A stretch of DNA of 24,770 nt, from assembly GCA_964555935.1 (NCBI GenBank), contig CAZKUN010000133.1, positions 1-24,770 of the forward strand, written 5' to 3'. Below, piece after piece: positions 16,791-23,874 of the stretch (positions are counted from its first letter, which is position 1; the number at the start of each line of letters is the position of its first letter). The position numbers were made by a program, and so were the translations under genes. The DNA comes from CAZKUN01 sp964555935 (GTDB taxonomy: Bacteria; Armatimonadota; Zipacnadia; Zipacnadales; VGFC01). The notes beneath the pieces are model-generated. The model did no database searches. It was not told the DNA's origin and was given only the letters and a program-made list of their open reading frames with translations.

Positions 16791-18050
16791 GTGCGCTATT
16801 GGGCTGCTGTGCTGATTGTATTGATCGTCGTCCCGCTATGCGGTTGTGCCCGTGGCGGCGCCACCGGTGGCGTAACCATCCCCGACCTACTGGCGCGATT
16901 CTTCGTGACATTCGCGGGGCCTATTGACGACACGTCCTACTACTTCATCGCCATCGACACGGACGACGACTTTGGCGGTGATGGGCCGCTGCCTGTTGCT
17001 GCCGGGCCATTCTGGGGCAACGGCTGGGGCACGGGGTCAATGACCCACTTCATCGCCTACCATCAAGGGCGCTACGACGTGTTCGAGGCGAACCGCGAGG
17101 TAGAACTCGAAGCCGCCACGGGCGGTATCACCGCCGCGGTGGGCTCGCCGGTCGAAACGGACACGGGTGATTACGACCTCACAACCACCACCGTCAACCT
17201 CGGCGCAGCAACGCCGACAGGCACGGGGCCAGTCACCGCGGTTGCCAACGTCACGGACCAGAACGCCGGCGTGTTCAGCATGGACACTGATGCCGCGGGC
17301 GCGACCGTCGCCGGAACGGTCTCGTTCACTCCGGCCGTCGTCGGCGGACGCACTCTCACGGCTCCCGAACAGGCGGGACTTGATGCCCTCAACGCGGGCG
17401 GCGTCACGCTCGCTGCGGACTCGTTGGCGGCATTCGGGCTAACGCTGACTGTCGGCCCGCCCGCCACGGGCACGCAAGCGATCACCGTCGATCCAACCGT
17501 CGCCGATATCGGCGTAAGGTTCCAGGCCAACTCCGGGGCGACGCAACGGGTGAGCACGGGCACGCTCACGGCTAACACATCGACTCCCACGGCCACGCCT
17601 CCGATCCCAGGCGTCAGCATCGCCGCCGGGACGATTCTGCCGGGAGCAACGGCAAGCATCCGCTCGCAGATCTCCCCCACCGCCACCCAAATCGGGCCGC
17701 CCTACGACTCCAACCAACCCTTCAACTCCACGAGCCTCGACGTGACCCTCGACTTGGCCCAGATCGGCGCCGGGCTGGATGACCTCAGCGTCAACATCAT
17801 TGCCACCACGGAGCTGATCTTCGATCCGATCATCACGGACCCGGCCGTGAACGTCTACGACGCTCTCGGCGTGCAGGGGAACGACTACGTGACCTTCGCT
17901 ACCACGCAGACGCGGACGATCATCAACGGGGATCTCTTCACTCCGGAGGGCAGGGGCGACCCCACGCTTCGGGGACCCGCCACCGACGCTGAGGTCAACG
18001 CGGTCGACATCGTGAACTGGTCAGTCACGATCCAGCGGCTGGGGAACTGA
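16791..18050 (+). CDS. Predicted lipoprotein of unknown function
   Basis: I do not recognise this 419-aa protein. It starts at GTG 16791 with GGGAGG 6 bases upstream, three bases after the preceding stop. Residues 1-19 (MRYWAAVLIVLIVVPLCGC) form a lipoprotein signal; the lipobox L-C-G-C19 has an unusual Cys at -2 relative to the acylated C19. The mature protein is acidic and beta-rich, with a long Thr/Ala/Gly-rich central part (about 100-290) of simple composition, and ends in VDIVNWSVTIQRLGN. Lipidation and an envelope location are inferred from the signal. It ends only 6 bp before the stop of a convergent minus-strand gene. It is last in the run that includes lnt. Confidence 0.8.
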   Translation: MRYWAAVLIVLIVVPLCGCARGGATGGVTIPDLLARFFVTFAGPIDDTSYYFIAIDTDDDFGGDGPLPVAAGPFWGNGWGTGSMTHFIAYHQGRYDVFEANREVELEAATGGITAAVGSPVETDTGDYDLTTTTVNLGAATPTGTGPVTAVANVTDQNAGVFSMDTDAAGATVAGTVSFTPAVVGGRTLTAPEQAGLDALNAGGVTLAADSLAAFGLTLTVGPPATGTQAITVDPTVADIGVRFQANSGATQRVSTGTLTANTSTPTATPPIPGVSIAAGTILPGATASIRSQISPTATQIGPPYDSNQPFNSTSLDVTLDLAQIGAGLDDLSVNIIATTELIFDPIITDPAVNVYDALGVQGNDYVTFATTQTRTIINGDLFTPEGRGDPTLRGPATDAEVNAVDIVNWSVTIQRLGN

Positions 18051-18056
18051 GAGCCG

Positions 18057-18623
18057 CTACAGCTGCAGCGCGTCGGTCAGCTCCACCAGTCGGCTGGCAT
18101 CGTCCTGCGCGGGCCCACCTGATATGACCAGGTACGGACCCTCTCGCGAAATCACCATCGAGACATCTTCCTCCATGAGGAAGATGCCGTCGCCGCTTGC
18201 GGTCTCGGTCGTCTTCGCGCCGCTGCCCTGGAGGATGACTCGGACGAATCCCCAGTTCAGCCACGCCTGGTTGCCCGATGGATACTCGCAGGCCACCGTC
18301 CCCCACTCCTCCCCCTCCTCATCGCGATAGCTCGCCACGATGAACCGCCGCGGCAGCAGGCGGGTGAGCTGCGAGAGCACGGCCGCCGCCTGCGGGTCTT
18401 GCGGGGCGCCCATCTCAGTCTCGAGACCCGCCGCCGAGATACCGAGGTCGGCTGGCGTCAGCGACACGAGCTCGCCCAGCGTGAGACCCGCGGGCGGCTG
18501 CGGCGGAAGCGTCCAGAGCGTGCTTTGGATCTCCAGGTAATCATACAGCCCGCCCCCGTTGCCTACGTTGCCAGCCAGACGTTCGCGGCCGGAATCATCG
18601 GCTCGGTCGGCGCGTAGATGCAT
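18057..18623 (-). CDS. Probable frameshifted C-terminal part of the DUF5684 protein
   Basis: This frame gives a plausible protein only from about 18562 downward (NVGNGGGLYDYLEIQ ... RLVELTDALQL), exactly where the preceding minus-strand frame stops. Its only ATG (18623) lies inside the preceding gene, has no ribosome binding site, and yields an Arg-rich, unnatural N-terminus (MHLRADRADDSGRER). The frame is -1 relative to its neighbour. The part resembles a second copy of the preceding protein's C-terminal alpha/beta unit: ...VSMVISREGPYLVISGG here, ...SVVIILEKQTAPVVICIY there. The best reading is one protein of about 565-570 aa split by an indel (sequencing, natural, or possibly programmed). 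A separate coupled gene with a non-standard start is the alternative. Confidence 0.6.
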   Translation of the reverse strand: MHLRADRADDSGRERLAGNVGNGGGLYDYLEIQSTLWTLPPQPPAGLTLGELVSLTPADLGISAAGLETEMGAPQDPQAAAVLSQLTRLLPRRFIVASYRDEEGEEWGTVACEYPSGNQAWLNWGFVRVILQGSGAKTTETASGDGIFLMEEDVSMVISREGPYLVISGGPAQDDASRLVELTDALQL

Positions 18624-19765
18624 ATTACAACCGGGGCTGTCTGCTTCTCGAGGATGATGACGACCGAATCGCCCGTACTGACCTTCACGCCGACATAAGT
18701 CTCGCCAGAGGGATTGACTACCTCCACGCCCGTCGTCTCCCCGCCCGTTGCCGCCGCGACCTCGCCGGCCAACTGGCCTGCCGTTTCGCTCGGATCAGCG
18801 GGCGTCTCGAGCACGATGACCACGACTCGATCTCCGCCGGATCCAGGCGACGCGGTTGGCGTAGCGGGCGTGTAGGTCGCGGCCGTCATTGAGGTCGCTC
18901 GCCCGGGCAAGGAACTCTCTTCCACGCCCGGTGGGAGCCAATCTTCGGGCACTGAGGCGATCTGGGAGGAGTCGTCAGTCGCGGAGTCGTCGCCGTCGAC
19001 ATCGCCATCGCCGTCCGTGTCGGTACCGATCTTGCCGTCCGCGTAGACCTTGCTGATGACCGACGCAGGACGCAGAGGCGAATCGGGGTCGGTATCAACC
19101 GGAAACTCGGTAATCGTCCCCGCGATGCGCTCGGGTAAATCGGGGGCCTGCCGCTGTGGCGCCGTGTAGCGTCCCAGCGCCCCCATCGCGCCCCACCCAA
19201 CAGCGCCGGCGCCGAGTGTTCCCACGAACATCAGGGCCGCCACGCCAACCGCAACGGGCCACATAACGGGCGCTCGAGGCGCGACAGCCGGCAACGCTCC
19301 GCCACAGCGTCCGCAGAACGTGTCAGACGCAGCGGACACGGCGCCGCAGCTCGGGCATACGCGAGTAACGGCGCCGACGTCGGGGTTGTAGTTCGGCCCG
19401 AGCGCCAAATAGATCGGTATGAATACGCCAATCCCAGGCAGCAGCGCCAGCGCGCCCGTCCAGGCAGGCTTCCCTCGGCTGGCGGCCATTGACATCCACA
19501 TCAGGACGCCGATCACGACATTGACGAGCGGCACGAAGAGCAACACGATCCACCACCCGGGTCGGCGTCCTATCATGAACATCAGGACGATGTTGCCGAT
19601 GGGGACCCATGCCAGCCACGCGCCTTGGGTGTTGCTCTTCTTCGCGATGATCATCAGCGTGATGCCGAAGTAGACGTACATCGCGAGGCTCACGCCGAGC
19701 GTAACAGCGAGGGAGCCAAGAATGGCTGGGAGTGGATTGAGGTCAGGAACTAGCGTGGGATCCAT
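18563..19765 (-). CDS. DUF5684-like membrane protein with zinc ribbon and acidic linker
   Basis: This protein has 400 aa from ATG 19765 (MDPTLVPDLNPLP), with GGAGG 9 bases upstream. Residues about 15-122 carry four hydrophobic helices with the DUF5684 pattern (IIAKKSNTQGAWLAWVPIGN, GWWIVLLFVPLVN). A zinc ribbon follows with C137-x2-C140 and C151-x2-C154, then a fifth helix (about 168-196). An acidic TDTDGDGDVDGDD stretch (about 248-260) looks like a calcium-binding DxDxDG loop. A Thr/Pro linker and a small alpha/beta unit (about 310-400) come last. The frame stops at 18563, but protein-like sequence continues in another frame. DUF5684 has no established function. The gene lies downstream of the presenilin-like gene behind a structured leader. 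Confidence 0.75.
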   Translation of the reverse strand: MDPTLVPDLNPLPAILGSLAVTLGVSLAMYVYFGITLMIIAKKSNTQGAWLAWVPIGNIVLMFMIGRRPGWWIVLLFVPLVNVVIGVLMWMSMAASRGKPAWTGALALLPGIGVFIPIYLALGPNYNPDVGAVTRVCPSCGAVSAASDTFCGRCGGALPAVAPRAPVMWPVAVGVAALMFVGTLGAGAVGWGAMGALGRYTAPQRQAPDLPERIAGTITEFPVDTDPDSPLRPASVISKVYADGKIGTDTDGDGDVDGDDSATDDSSQIASVPEDWLPPGVEESSLPGRATSMTAATYTPATPTASPGSGGDRVVVIVLETPADPSETAGQLAGEVAAATGGETTGVEVVNPSGETYVGVKVSTGDSVVIILEKQTAPVVICIYAPTEPMIPAANVWLAT

Positions 19766-19780
19766 GGTGATTGGCCTCCG

Positions 19781-19857
19781 CCCCGCGGAAAAGGGGCTGT
19801 TAAAGGCCAAACGCCAAGAAAGGGGGTCGTGGCTCCCCTGCGTTTCCGCGGGGGAGC
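19781..19857 (-). promoter_or_regulatory. Structured leader with two mutually exclusive stems
   Basis: A local hairpin pairs 19832-19842 with 19847-19857 (11 positions, one mismatch; on the minus-strand RNA it closes with a GAAA loop). It is followed by a pyrimidine-rich run that includes CCCCCTTTCTT. A second, long-range perfect 11-bp stem pairs 19843-19853 with 19781-19791, so both cannot form together. The distal arm abuts the GGAGG of the DUF5684 gene. This may be a terminator for the presenilin-like gene plus a start-site switch for the next gene. No known riboswitch class was recognised. Confidence 0.5.
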
Positions 19858-19861
19858 AAGT

Positions 19862-20794
19862 TTAGGAGGACAGCCCTCTAATGACGAACAGCGCCACCAT
19901 CGCAATAACAACCAACACAGCCACGGCTCCCAGAGCCCGCCACTCGTCGCGTGAGAGCGAGAAAGCTCGCGTGTTGGCCGCGAGGAACCCGGCGCAGATG
20001 AATGGCAGTCCCGGGATCCCAATCCACGGAATGACATCAAACACGGCCATCGCCAGAGCCAGGACAACCAACGGGTAAACGAAGACAAAGGTCTTCTTCA
20101 TTGGCAGGCCGAAGCGAGCCGCCGCGGCAAAGAACAGACCGATGAAGAAGATATCCCCAGCGCCCATCGTCGCGACCAGCGGATACTGCGGGTGTCCGGC
20201 TGCCACCGGCGCCAAGGCCATCGTCGGGACCGCAACCGAGAGTTTTGTAACGAGGTCCGGCGCGTGCTCCAGAGCCCGGCCGGTGAACCCCCAACCCACT
20301 GAGAGAATGTCGGCGACCGCCGCCACAATGCATGCGGGAACGAGTAGGTTCCGATCGCGAATGACCCGAGACGCGAACATCCCAAAGAACAGACACGCCA
20401 TCACCAGGGCCAAGCTGCGCGCGGGCGCGAGGAGGGCTGCATCCGCCGCGCGATCGAGGCCTGCCAACGCGAGCCATATGGCGAGAGCAACGGCTCCCGA
20501 GAAGACCTGCGTCTTCGCGTCGAGGGGGATTCTGACCCCGTGGTAGACGATGGCGAGCGGCAGGAACACGAACAACAGCAGCGCCCCAACCGTGGCCCAT
20601 GCCTGATCGGGCGCCGGGAGCCTATGCGCAACCAGCAACAGCAACAGGTAGATGACGCTCAGCGCACACGTGGCCTTCGCGGGAATCGTCTGTGCCGGCG
20701 AGGCGCCGGTGAACCTGTCGCCGACGGGCCGTTCGTCCTCGCGGCTGGGAATCTGATCGTGGACAAATCCCATCTCAGCGGGGGCATTAGCCAT
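19862..20794 (-). CDS. Presenilin/SPP-like GxGD intramembrane aspartyl protease
   Basis: This 310-aa integral membrane protein has about eight to nine hydrophobic segments. The catalytic pattern of the presenilin / signal-peptide-peptidase superfamily (A22) is visible: a first Asp in A161-D162-I-L-S-V (compare YDxxSV), a second in G211-A-G-D214 (ATMGAGDIFFIGLFF), and P261-G-L-P264 (IPGLPFICAGF) near the C-terminus in the place of the PALP motif. The 52-residue spacing of the two Asp fits that family. Prepilin peptidases also have GxGD but lack the PxLP-like element. It would cleave TM segments inside the membrane; no substrate is evident. The cytosolic-looking N-terminus (about 1-38) is hydrophilic. 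GGAGG lies 12 bases before the ATG, which is rather far. Confidence 0.72.
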   Translation of the reverse strand: MANAPAEMGFVHDQIPSREDERPVGDRFTGASPAQTIPAKATCALSVIYLLLLLVAHRLPAPDQAWATVGALLLFVFLPLAIVYHGVRIPLDAKTQVFSGAVALAIWLALAGLDRAADAALLAPARSLALVMACLFFGMFASRVIRDRNLLVPACIVAAVADILSVGWGFTGRALEHAPDLVTKLSVAVPTMALAPVAAGHPQYPLVATMGAGDIFFIGLFFAAAARFGLPMKKTFVFVYPLVVLALAMAVFDVIPWIGIPGLPFICAGFLAANTRAFSLSRDEWRALGAVAVLVVIAMVALFVIRGLSS

Positions 20795-20906
20795 TGCCGC
20801 GTACCGCCTCCATCCAACTCGTCAGCGCGTCCCCCGCGCCGACGCCGCCCGCACCTGGAGACCTTCCCCAGGCGCTGCCCCAACGAAGCAGAAAGTTGGC
20901 TTGTGT

Positions 20907-20946
20907 AGTGTGGTAAAGGCCGTCTCTACTGCTTACCTACCACACT
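20907..20946. repeat. Perfect 9-bp inverted repeat with 22-base spacer
   Basis: AGTGTGGTA (20907-20915) is complementary to TACCACACT (20938-20946). It lies in the 217-base interval between the deaminase stop (21012) and the presenilin-like start (20794), both minus strand. It could be an operator or a terminator stem; no T tract follows. Apart from this repeat I see nothing definable in the interval. Confidence 0.4.
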
Positions 20947-21011
20947 CCCGAGGCAGATTGGACCAGCTAGTTTGGCGCGATAAAGACAACGGTCTGCAAC
21001 ATGCAGGGCCA

Positions 21012-22325
21012 CTACGATCCGGCGACCCGACTGACAAGGCTCTTGCCTCGTCGGGAGGCCTCCGCGATGACCTCGGCCTCGTCTATCAGAGTCAGGCTGC
21101 GGCCTTTCATGACCACCACCCCGTCCACAATCGTGTCGCGCACGTCCGATGCCCGCGCGGCATAGACCAGGTCAGAAACCAAGTTGTGCCCGGGCGCGAG
21201 ATGGGGCGCCGACAGATCAACAACCGCGATATCCGCGCGTTTCCCTACCTCAAGCGAGCCAACCACCTCACCCAGCCCAATCGCCTCGGCGGAGCCGCGC
21301 GTCGCCATCGTCAGCGCCTGCTCGGCGTTGATGACCTTCGGATCGAGCTTGTCAACCTTGTGGATGAGCGCCGCAAGGCGGGCTTCCTCCAGCATGTCGA
21401 GGTTGTTGTTCGATGCCGTTCCGTCCGTGCCTAGCCCCACATGAACGCCGGCCGCCAGCAGCTTCGGCACGGGCGCGATCCCGGATGCGAGCTTCAGGTT
21501 AGACCCCGGACAGTGCACCACTCCCACGGCGTGCTCGGCCAGGATCTCGATGTCACGGTCGGTCAACCAAACGCAATGCGCCGCGCTAACGCGGGGTTCG
21601 AACAGCCCGATAGCCGCCAAGTGCTCAACGGGCGTCTGCCCGTGTTGCTCGCGCGAGTCGCTCACCTCTGACTTCGTCTCGGAGACATGCGTGTGGACCG
21701 GCACGTCCAGGTCGAGCGCGCCCTCGATGACCTTGCGCAGGAGATGATCCGGACACGTGTAAGACGCGTGTGGCGCCAACATCGGGTGGAGGCGCGGATG
21801 GTTCAGAGCTTTGATATCAGCCGTGTAAGCCAACGAATCCGCGAGCATCTGTTCGGCGTTTGGCAGGATCCCCAGCAACACGCCCGACGGGCACGCGCGG
21901 ATGCCAGAGTCCATCGCACCACGGCAGGCGGATTCGTAGTAGTGGTACATGTCGTTGAAGCACGTCACGCCGGCCCTGAGCATCTCGACGCATCCCAGCA
22001 TCGTCCCCCAATACACATCGGCGGCCGTGATGTTGGCTTCGGCGGGCCAGATCATCTCCTCGAGCCAGGGCATCAGATCCATGTCATCGGCCCACCCGCG
22101 CATGAGCGTCATCGCGCAGTGGGTGTGGGCGTTCACGAAGCCGGGCATGGCCCCGCAGCCGGATGCTTCGACTACTTCATCGGCGCTTACGGACGGAGAG
22201 AAGCCGTCGCGCGGACCGACATATGTGAGCACGCCGTCGGTGGCGGCGATGACGCCGTCAGTGATCGGTTGGTCGCCCTCGACCATTGTGAGGACCGTGG
22301 CGCCGCGGATTTCGATTGAGGACAT
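21012..22325 (-). CDS. mtaD: 5-methylthioadenosine/S-adenosylhomocysteine deaminase family amidohydrolase
   Basis: This 437-aa cytoplasmic metal-dependent deaminase of the amidohydrolase superfamily converts the adenine group of SAH, MTA or 5'-deoxyadenosine/adenosine to hypoxanthine. Zinc ligands H67-T-H69 (GFVNAHTHCAM), H213 (VHTHVSE) and D301 (GLGTDGTASNNNLDM) are present, with catalytic E216 and H250 (SAAHCVWL). The PGSNLKLASGIAP block is diagnostic of the MTA/SAH deaminase group. Length is normal. GGAGG lies 10 bases before ATG 22325. It follows purA after 91 bases containing a strong hairpin. Deamination followed by IMP-to-AMP synthesis would make these two genes partners in adenine-nucleoside salvage. 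Which of the related substrates is preferred cannot be read. Confidence 0.88.
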   Translation of the reverse strand: MSSIEIRGATVLTMVEGDQPITDGVIAATDGVLTYVGPRDGFSPSVSADEVVEASGCGAMPGFVNAHTHCAMTLMRGWADDMDLMPWLEEMIWPAEANITAADVYWGTMLGCVEMLRAGVTCFNDMYHYYESACRGAMDSGIRACPSGVLLGILPNAEQMLADSLAYTADIKALNHPRLHPMLAPHASYTCPDHLLRKVIEGALDLDVPVHTHVSETKSEVSDSREQHGQTPVEHLAAIGLFEPRVSAAHCVWLTDRDIEILAEHAVGVVHCPGSNLKLASGIAPVPKLLAAGVHVGLGTDGTASNNNLDMLEEARLAALIHKVDKLDPKVINAEQALTMATRGSAEAIGLGEVVGSLEVGKRADIAVVDLSAPHLAPGHNLVSDLVYAARASDVRDTIVDGVVVMKGRSLTLIDEAEVIAEASRRGKSLVSRVAGS

Positions 22326-22354
22326 GTATCGGCAACCTCCAGGGAGTTACGCAA

Positions 22355-22380
22355 CGGGCCCGGGAGAAATCCCGGGCCCG
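22355..22380 (-). terminator. Perfect 11-bp hairpin between purA and deaminase genes
   Basis: CGGGCCCGGGA (22355-22365) and TCCCGGGCCCG (22370-22380) are perfectly complementary around GAAA (TTTC in the transcript). It starts 37 bases past the purA stop. No T tract follows on the minus strand, so a partial terminator or an mRNA-processing/stability stem that sets the purA:deaminase ratio is more likely than full termination. Confidence 0.6.
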
Positions 22381-22416
22381 CATCAGTTCCGTGTGGATGG
22401 GCTGAGGCCCTGCAAC

Positions 22417-23709
22417 TCACCAGTCCAGCGCCGGCAGGCAGATCGTCTGCGCCCGGTCCGGGCCAACGCCGACGAGCCCGATCGGAGTGTTGGTCAAGTC
22501 CGAGATCGCGTTGATGTAACTCTTGGCGTTCTCGGGCAGATCGTCCCAGCACGTCGCCTCAGCGGTAGAGGCCTTCCAACCCGGAAGCTCCTCGTAGATC
22601 GGCTTCGCTCGGGCCAGCGCATCCTGGTCGCTCGGCACGTGCTCCAGCCGCTTGCCGTCGACCTCGTACGCCACGCACACCGGCAGCGTCTCAAACGCAT
22701 CCAGAACATCAACCAGCGTCAGCGCAATGGCCGTCACGCCGTTGATGCGCGTTGAAGTCCGCAGCACGACCGCGTCCAGCCAGCCGCAGCGACGCGGGCG
22801 ACCCGTGGTGGTGCCATACTCGCGTCCACGCTCGCGAATCGTGTCACCGGCTTCGTTGTCCTGCTCGGTGATGAATATCCCGGCGCCAACGCGAGTCGTG
22901 TAGGCCTTCGCGACGCCGACCACCTGGTGGATGTCTTTCGGGCCAACGCCGATGCCCACGCAGGCGCCGCCCGCGATCGGGTGGCTACTCGTGACGTACG
23001 GGAACGTGCCGTGATCGAGATCCAGGAACGTCCCCTGCGCGCCCTCAAACAGGACATTGCAGCCCCGGTCCATGTAGTCATACACCAGCGCGCGTCCGTC
23101 GACCACGCGGTCTTTGAACTCGGCCAGCGCGGGCAGGATCGGGTCGATGACCTCCTCGAGCGTCATCGTCTCGACGCCATAGACATGCTCGAACATGGCG
23201 TTCTTTTCGGCAAGCTGCGTTTTCACGCGTTGCGCGAGGCGGTCCCTGTTCAGCAGATCCCACACGCGGACAGGCTCGGGCATGCGCTGCGCCTTGTCGC
23301 AGTACGCCGGGCCAATGCCTCGCATGGTAGTGCCGATCTTCGCGGCGCCGCGCGCCTGCTCCTGAGCCTCATCCATGCGGATGTGGTACGGCAGGATGAC
23401 GTGCGCGTTGCCGCTGACGCGAAGGTTCTCGCATGACCAGCCGTTCGACTGGAGGTTCTCGACCTCCCCAGCAAGCACGATCGGGTCGATGACAGTGCCG
23501 TCGCCCATGAGGCACGTGACATTCTCGTGCATGATGCCAGACGGAATTAGGTGGAGCTTGAGAGTGATGTCCCCAGAGACGACCGTGTGACCCGCGTTGT
23601 TGCCCCCCTGATAGCGGACCACGATGTCGCTCTTGGGTGCAAGGATATCAGTGACTTTACCCTTGCCTTCGTCGCCCCATTGTAGACCTACGACCACAGC
23701 GTTGCTCAC
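22417..23709 (-). CDS. purA: Adenylosuccinate synthetase
   Basis: PurA condenses IMP and aspartate using GTP, the first step from IMP to AMP. The 430-aa length is standard. The start is GTG 23709 (MSNAVVVGLQWGDEGKGK), with AGGGG 8 bases upstream; the longer frame to 23736 would add nine unrelated residues. The family signature is intact: catalytic D13 in the GDEGKGK loop, H41 (NNAGHTVV), and the GTTTGRPRRCGWLD block. The C-terminal ITDLTN-like region (AISDLTNTPIGLVGVGPDR) is as expected. The gene has its own promoter and a terminator-like hairpin in the leader, then the deaminase gene downstream. Confidence 0.97.
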   Translation of the reverse strand: MSNAVVVGLQWGDEGKGKVTDILAPKSDIVVRYQGGNNAGHTVVSGDITLKLHLIPSGIMHENVTCLMGDGTVIDPIVLAGEVENLQSNGWSCENLRVSGNAHVILPYHIRMDEAQEQARGAAKIGTTMRGIGPAYCDKAQRMPEPVRVWDLLNRDRLAQRVKTQLAEKNAMFEHVYGVETMTLEEVIDPILPALAEFKDRVVDGRALVYDYMDRGCNVLFEGAQGTFLDLDHGTFPYVTSSHPIAGGACVGIGVGPKDIHQVVGVAKAYTTRVGAGIFITEQDNEAGDTIRERGREYGTTTGRPRRCGWLDAVVLRTSTRINGVTAIALTLVDVLDAFETLPVCVAYEVDGKRLEHVPSDQDALARAKPIYEELPGWKASTAEATCWDDLPENAKSYINAISDLTNTPIGLVGVGPDRAQTICLPALDW

Positions 23710-23734
23710 GGCTACATCCCCTTTCACCAGACAC

Positions 23735-23771
23735 AAAAATGGCCCAAGCGGAGGGGGTCTTCGCTTGAGCC
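23735..23771 (-). terminator. Intrinsic terminator inside the purA leader (candidate attenuator)
   Basis: On the minus strand GGCTCAAGCG (23771-23762) pairs with CGCTTGGGCC (23750-23741) over 10 bp, including one G-U pair, with an 11-base loop, followed by A and TTTTT (23739-23735). The T run ends 25 bases before the purA GTG, and a good promoter lies upstream, so purA transcripts must pass through it. TTGAG (23783-23779) could pair with CTCAA in the left arm as a weak antiterminator. Confidence 0.7.
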
Positions 23772-23819
23772 TAACGGACTCAATCGGTGGGGCTGCTAAG
23801 GGCAGCTTCCCAACGACAC

Positions 23820-23848
23820 AGTTTACCGGAACGGGCTGAGCATGTCAA
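23820..23848 (-). promoter_or_regulatory. Sigma70-type promoter for purA
   Basis: On the minus strand a perfect -35 TTGACA (23848-23843), a 17-base spacer and -10 TAAACT (23825-23820, 4 of 6) lie in the gap after the amidohydrolase stop. The expected transcript start is near 23813, giving a leader of about 104 bases before the purA GTG. Confidence 0.7.
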
Positions 23849-23874
23849 CTAGATTCGCCAGAGGTCCACGCGGC

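Noticed and set aside
19781..19857. Known riboswitch class in the DUF5684 leader
   Set aside because: I compared it with remembered cobalamin, c-di-GMP, fluoride and SAM-type cores and saw no match; only generic competing stems can be supported.
19862..20794. Type IV prepilin peptidase (also GxGD)
   Set aside because: There is no prepilin-peptidase GxGDxK context or cysteine loop, and no pilus genes are nearby; the ADILSV and PGLP elements favour the presenilin/SPP group.
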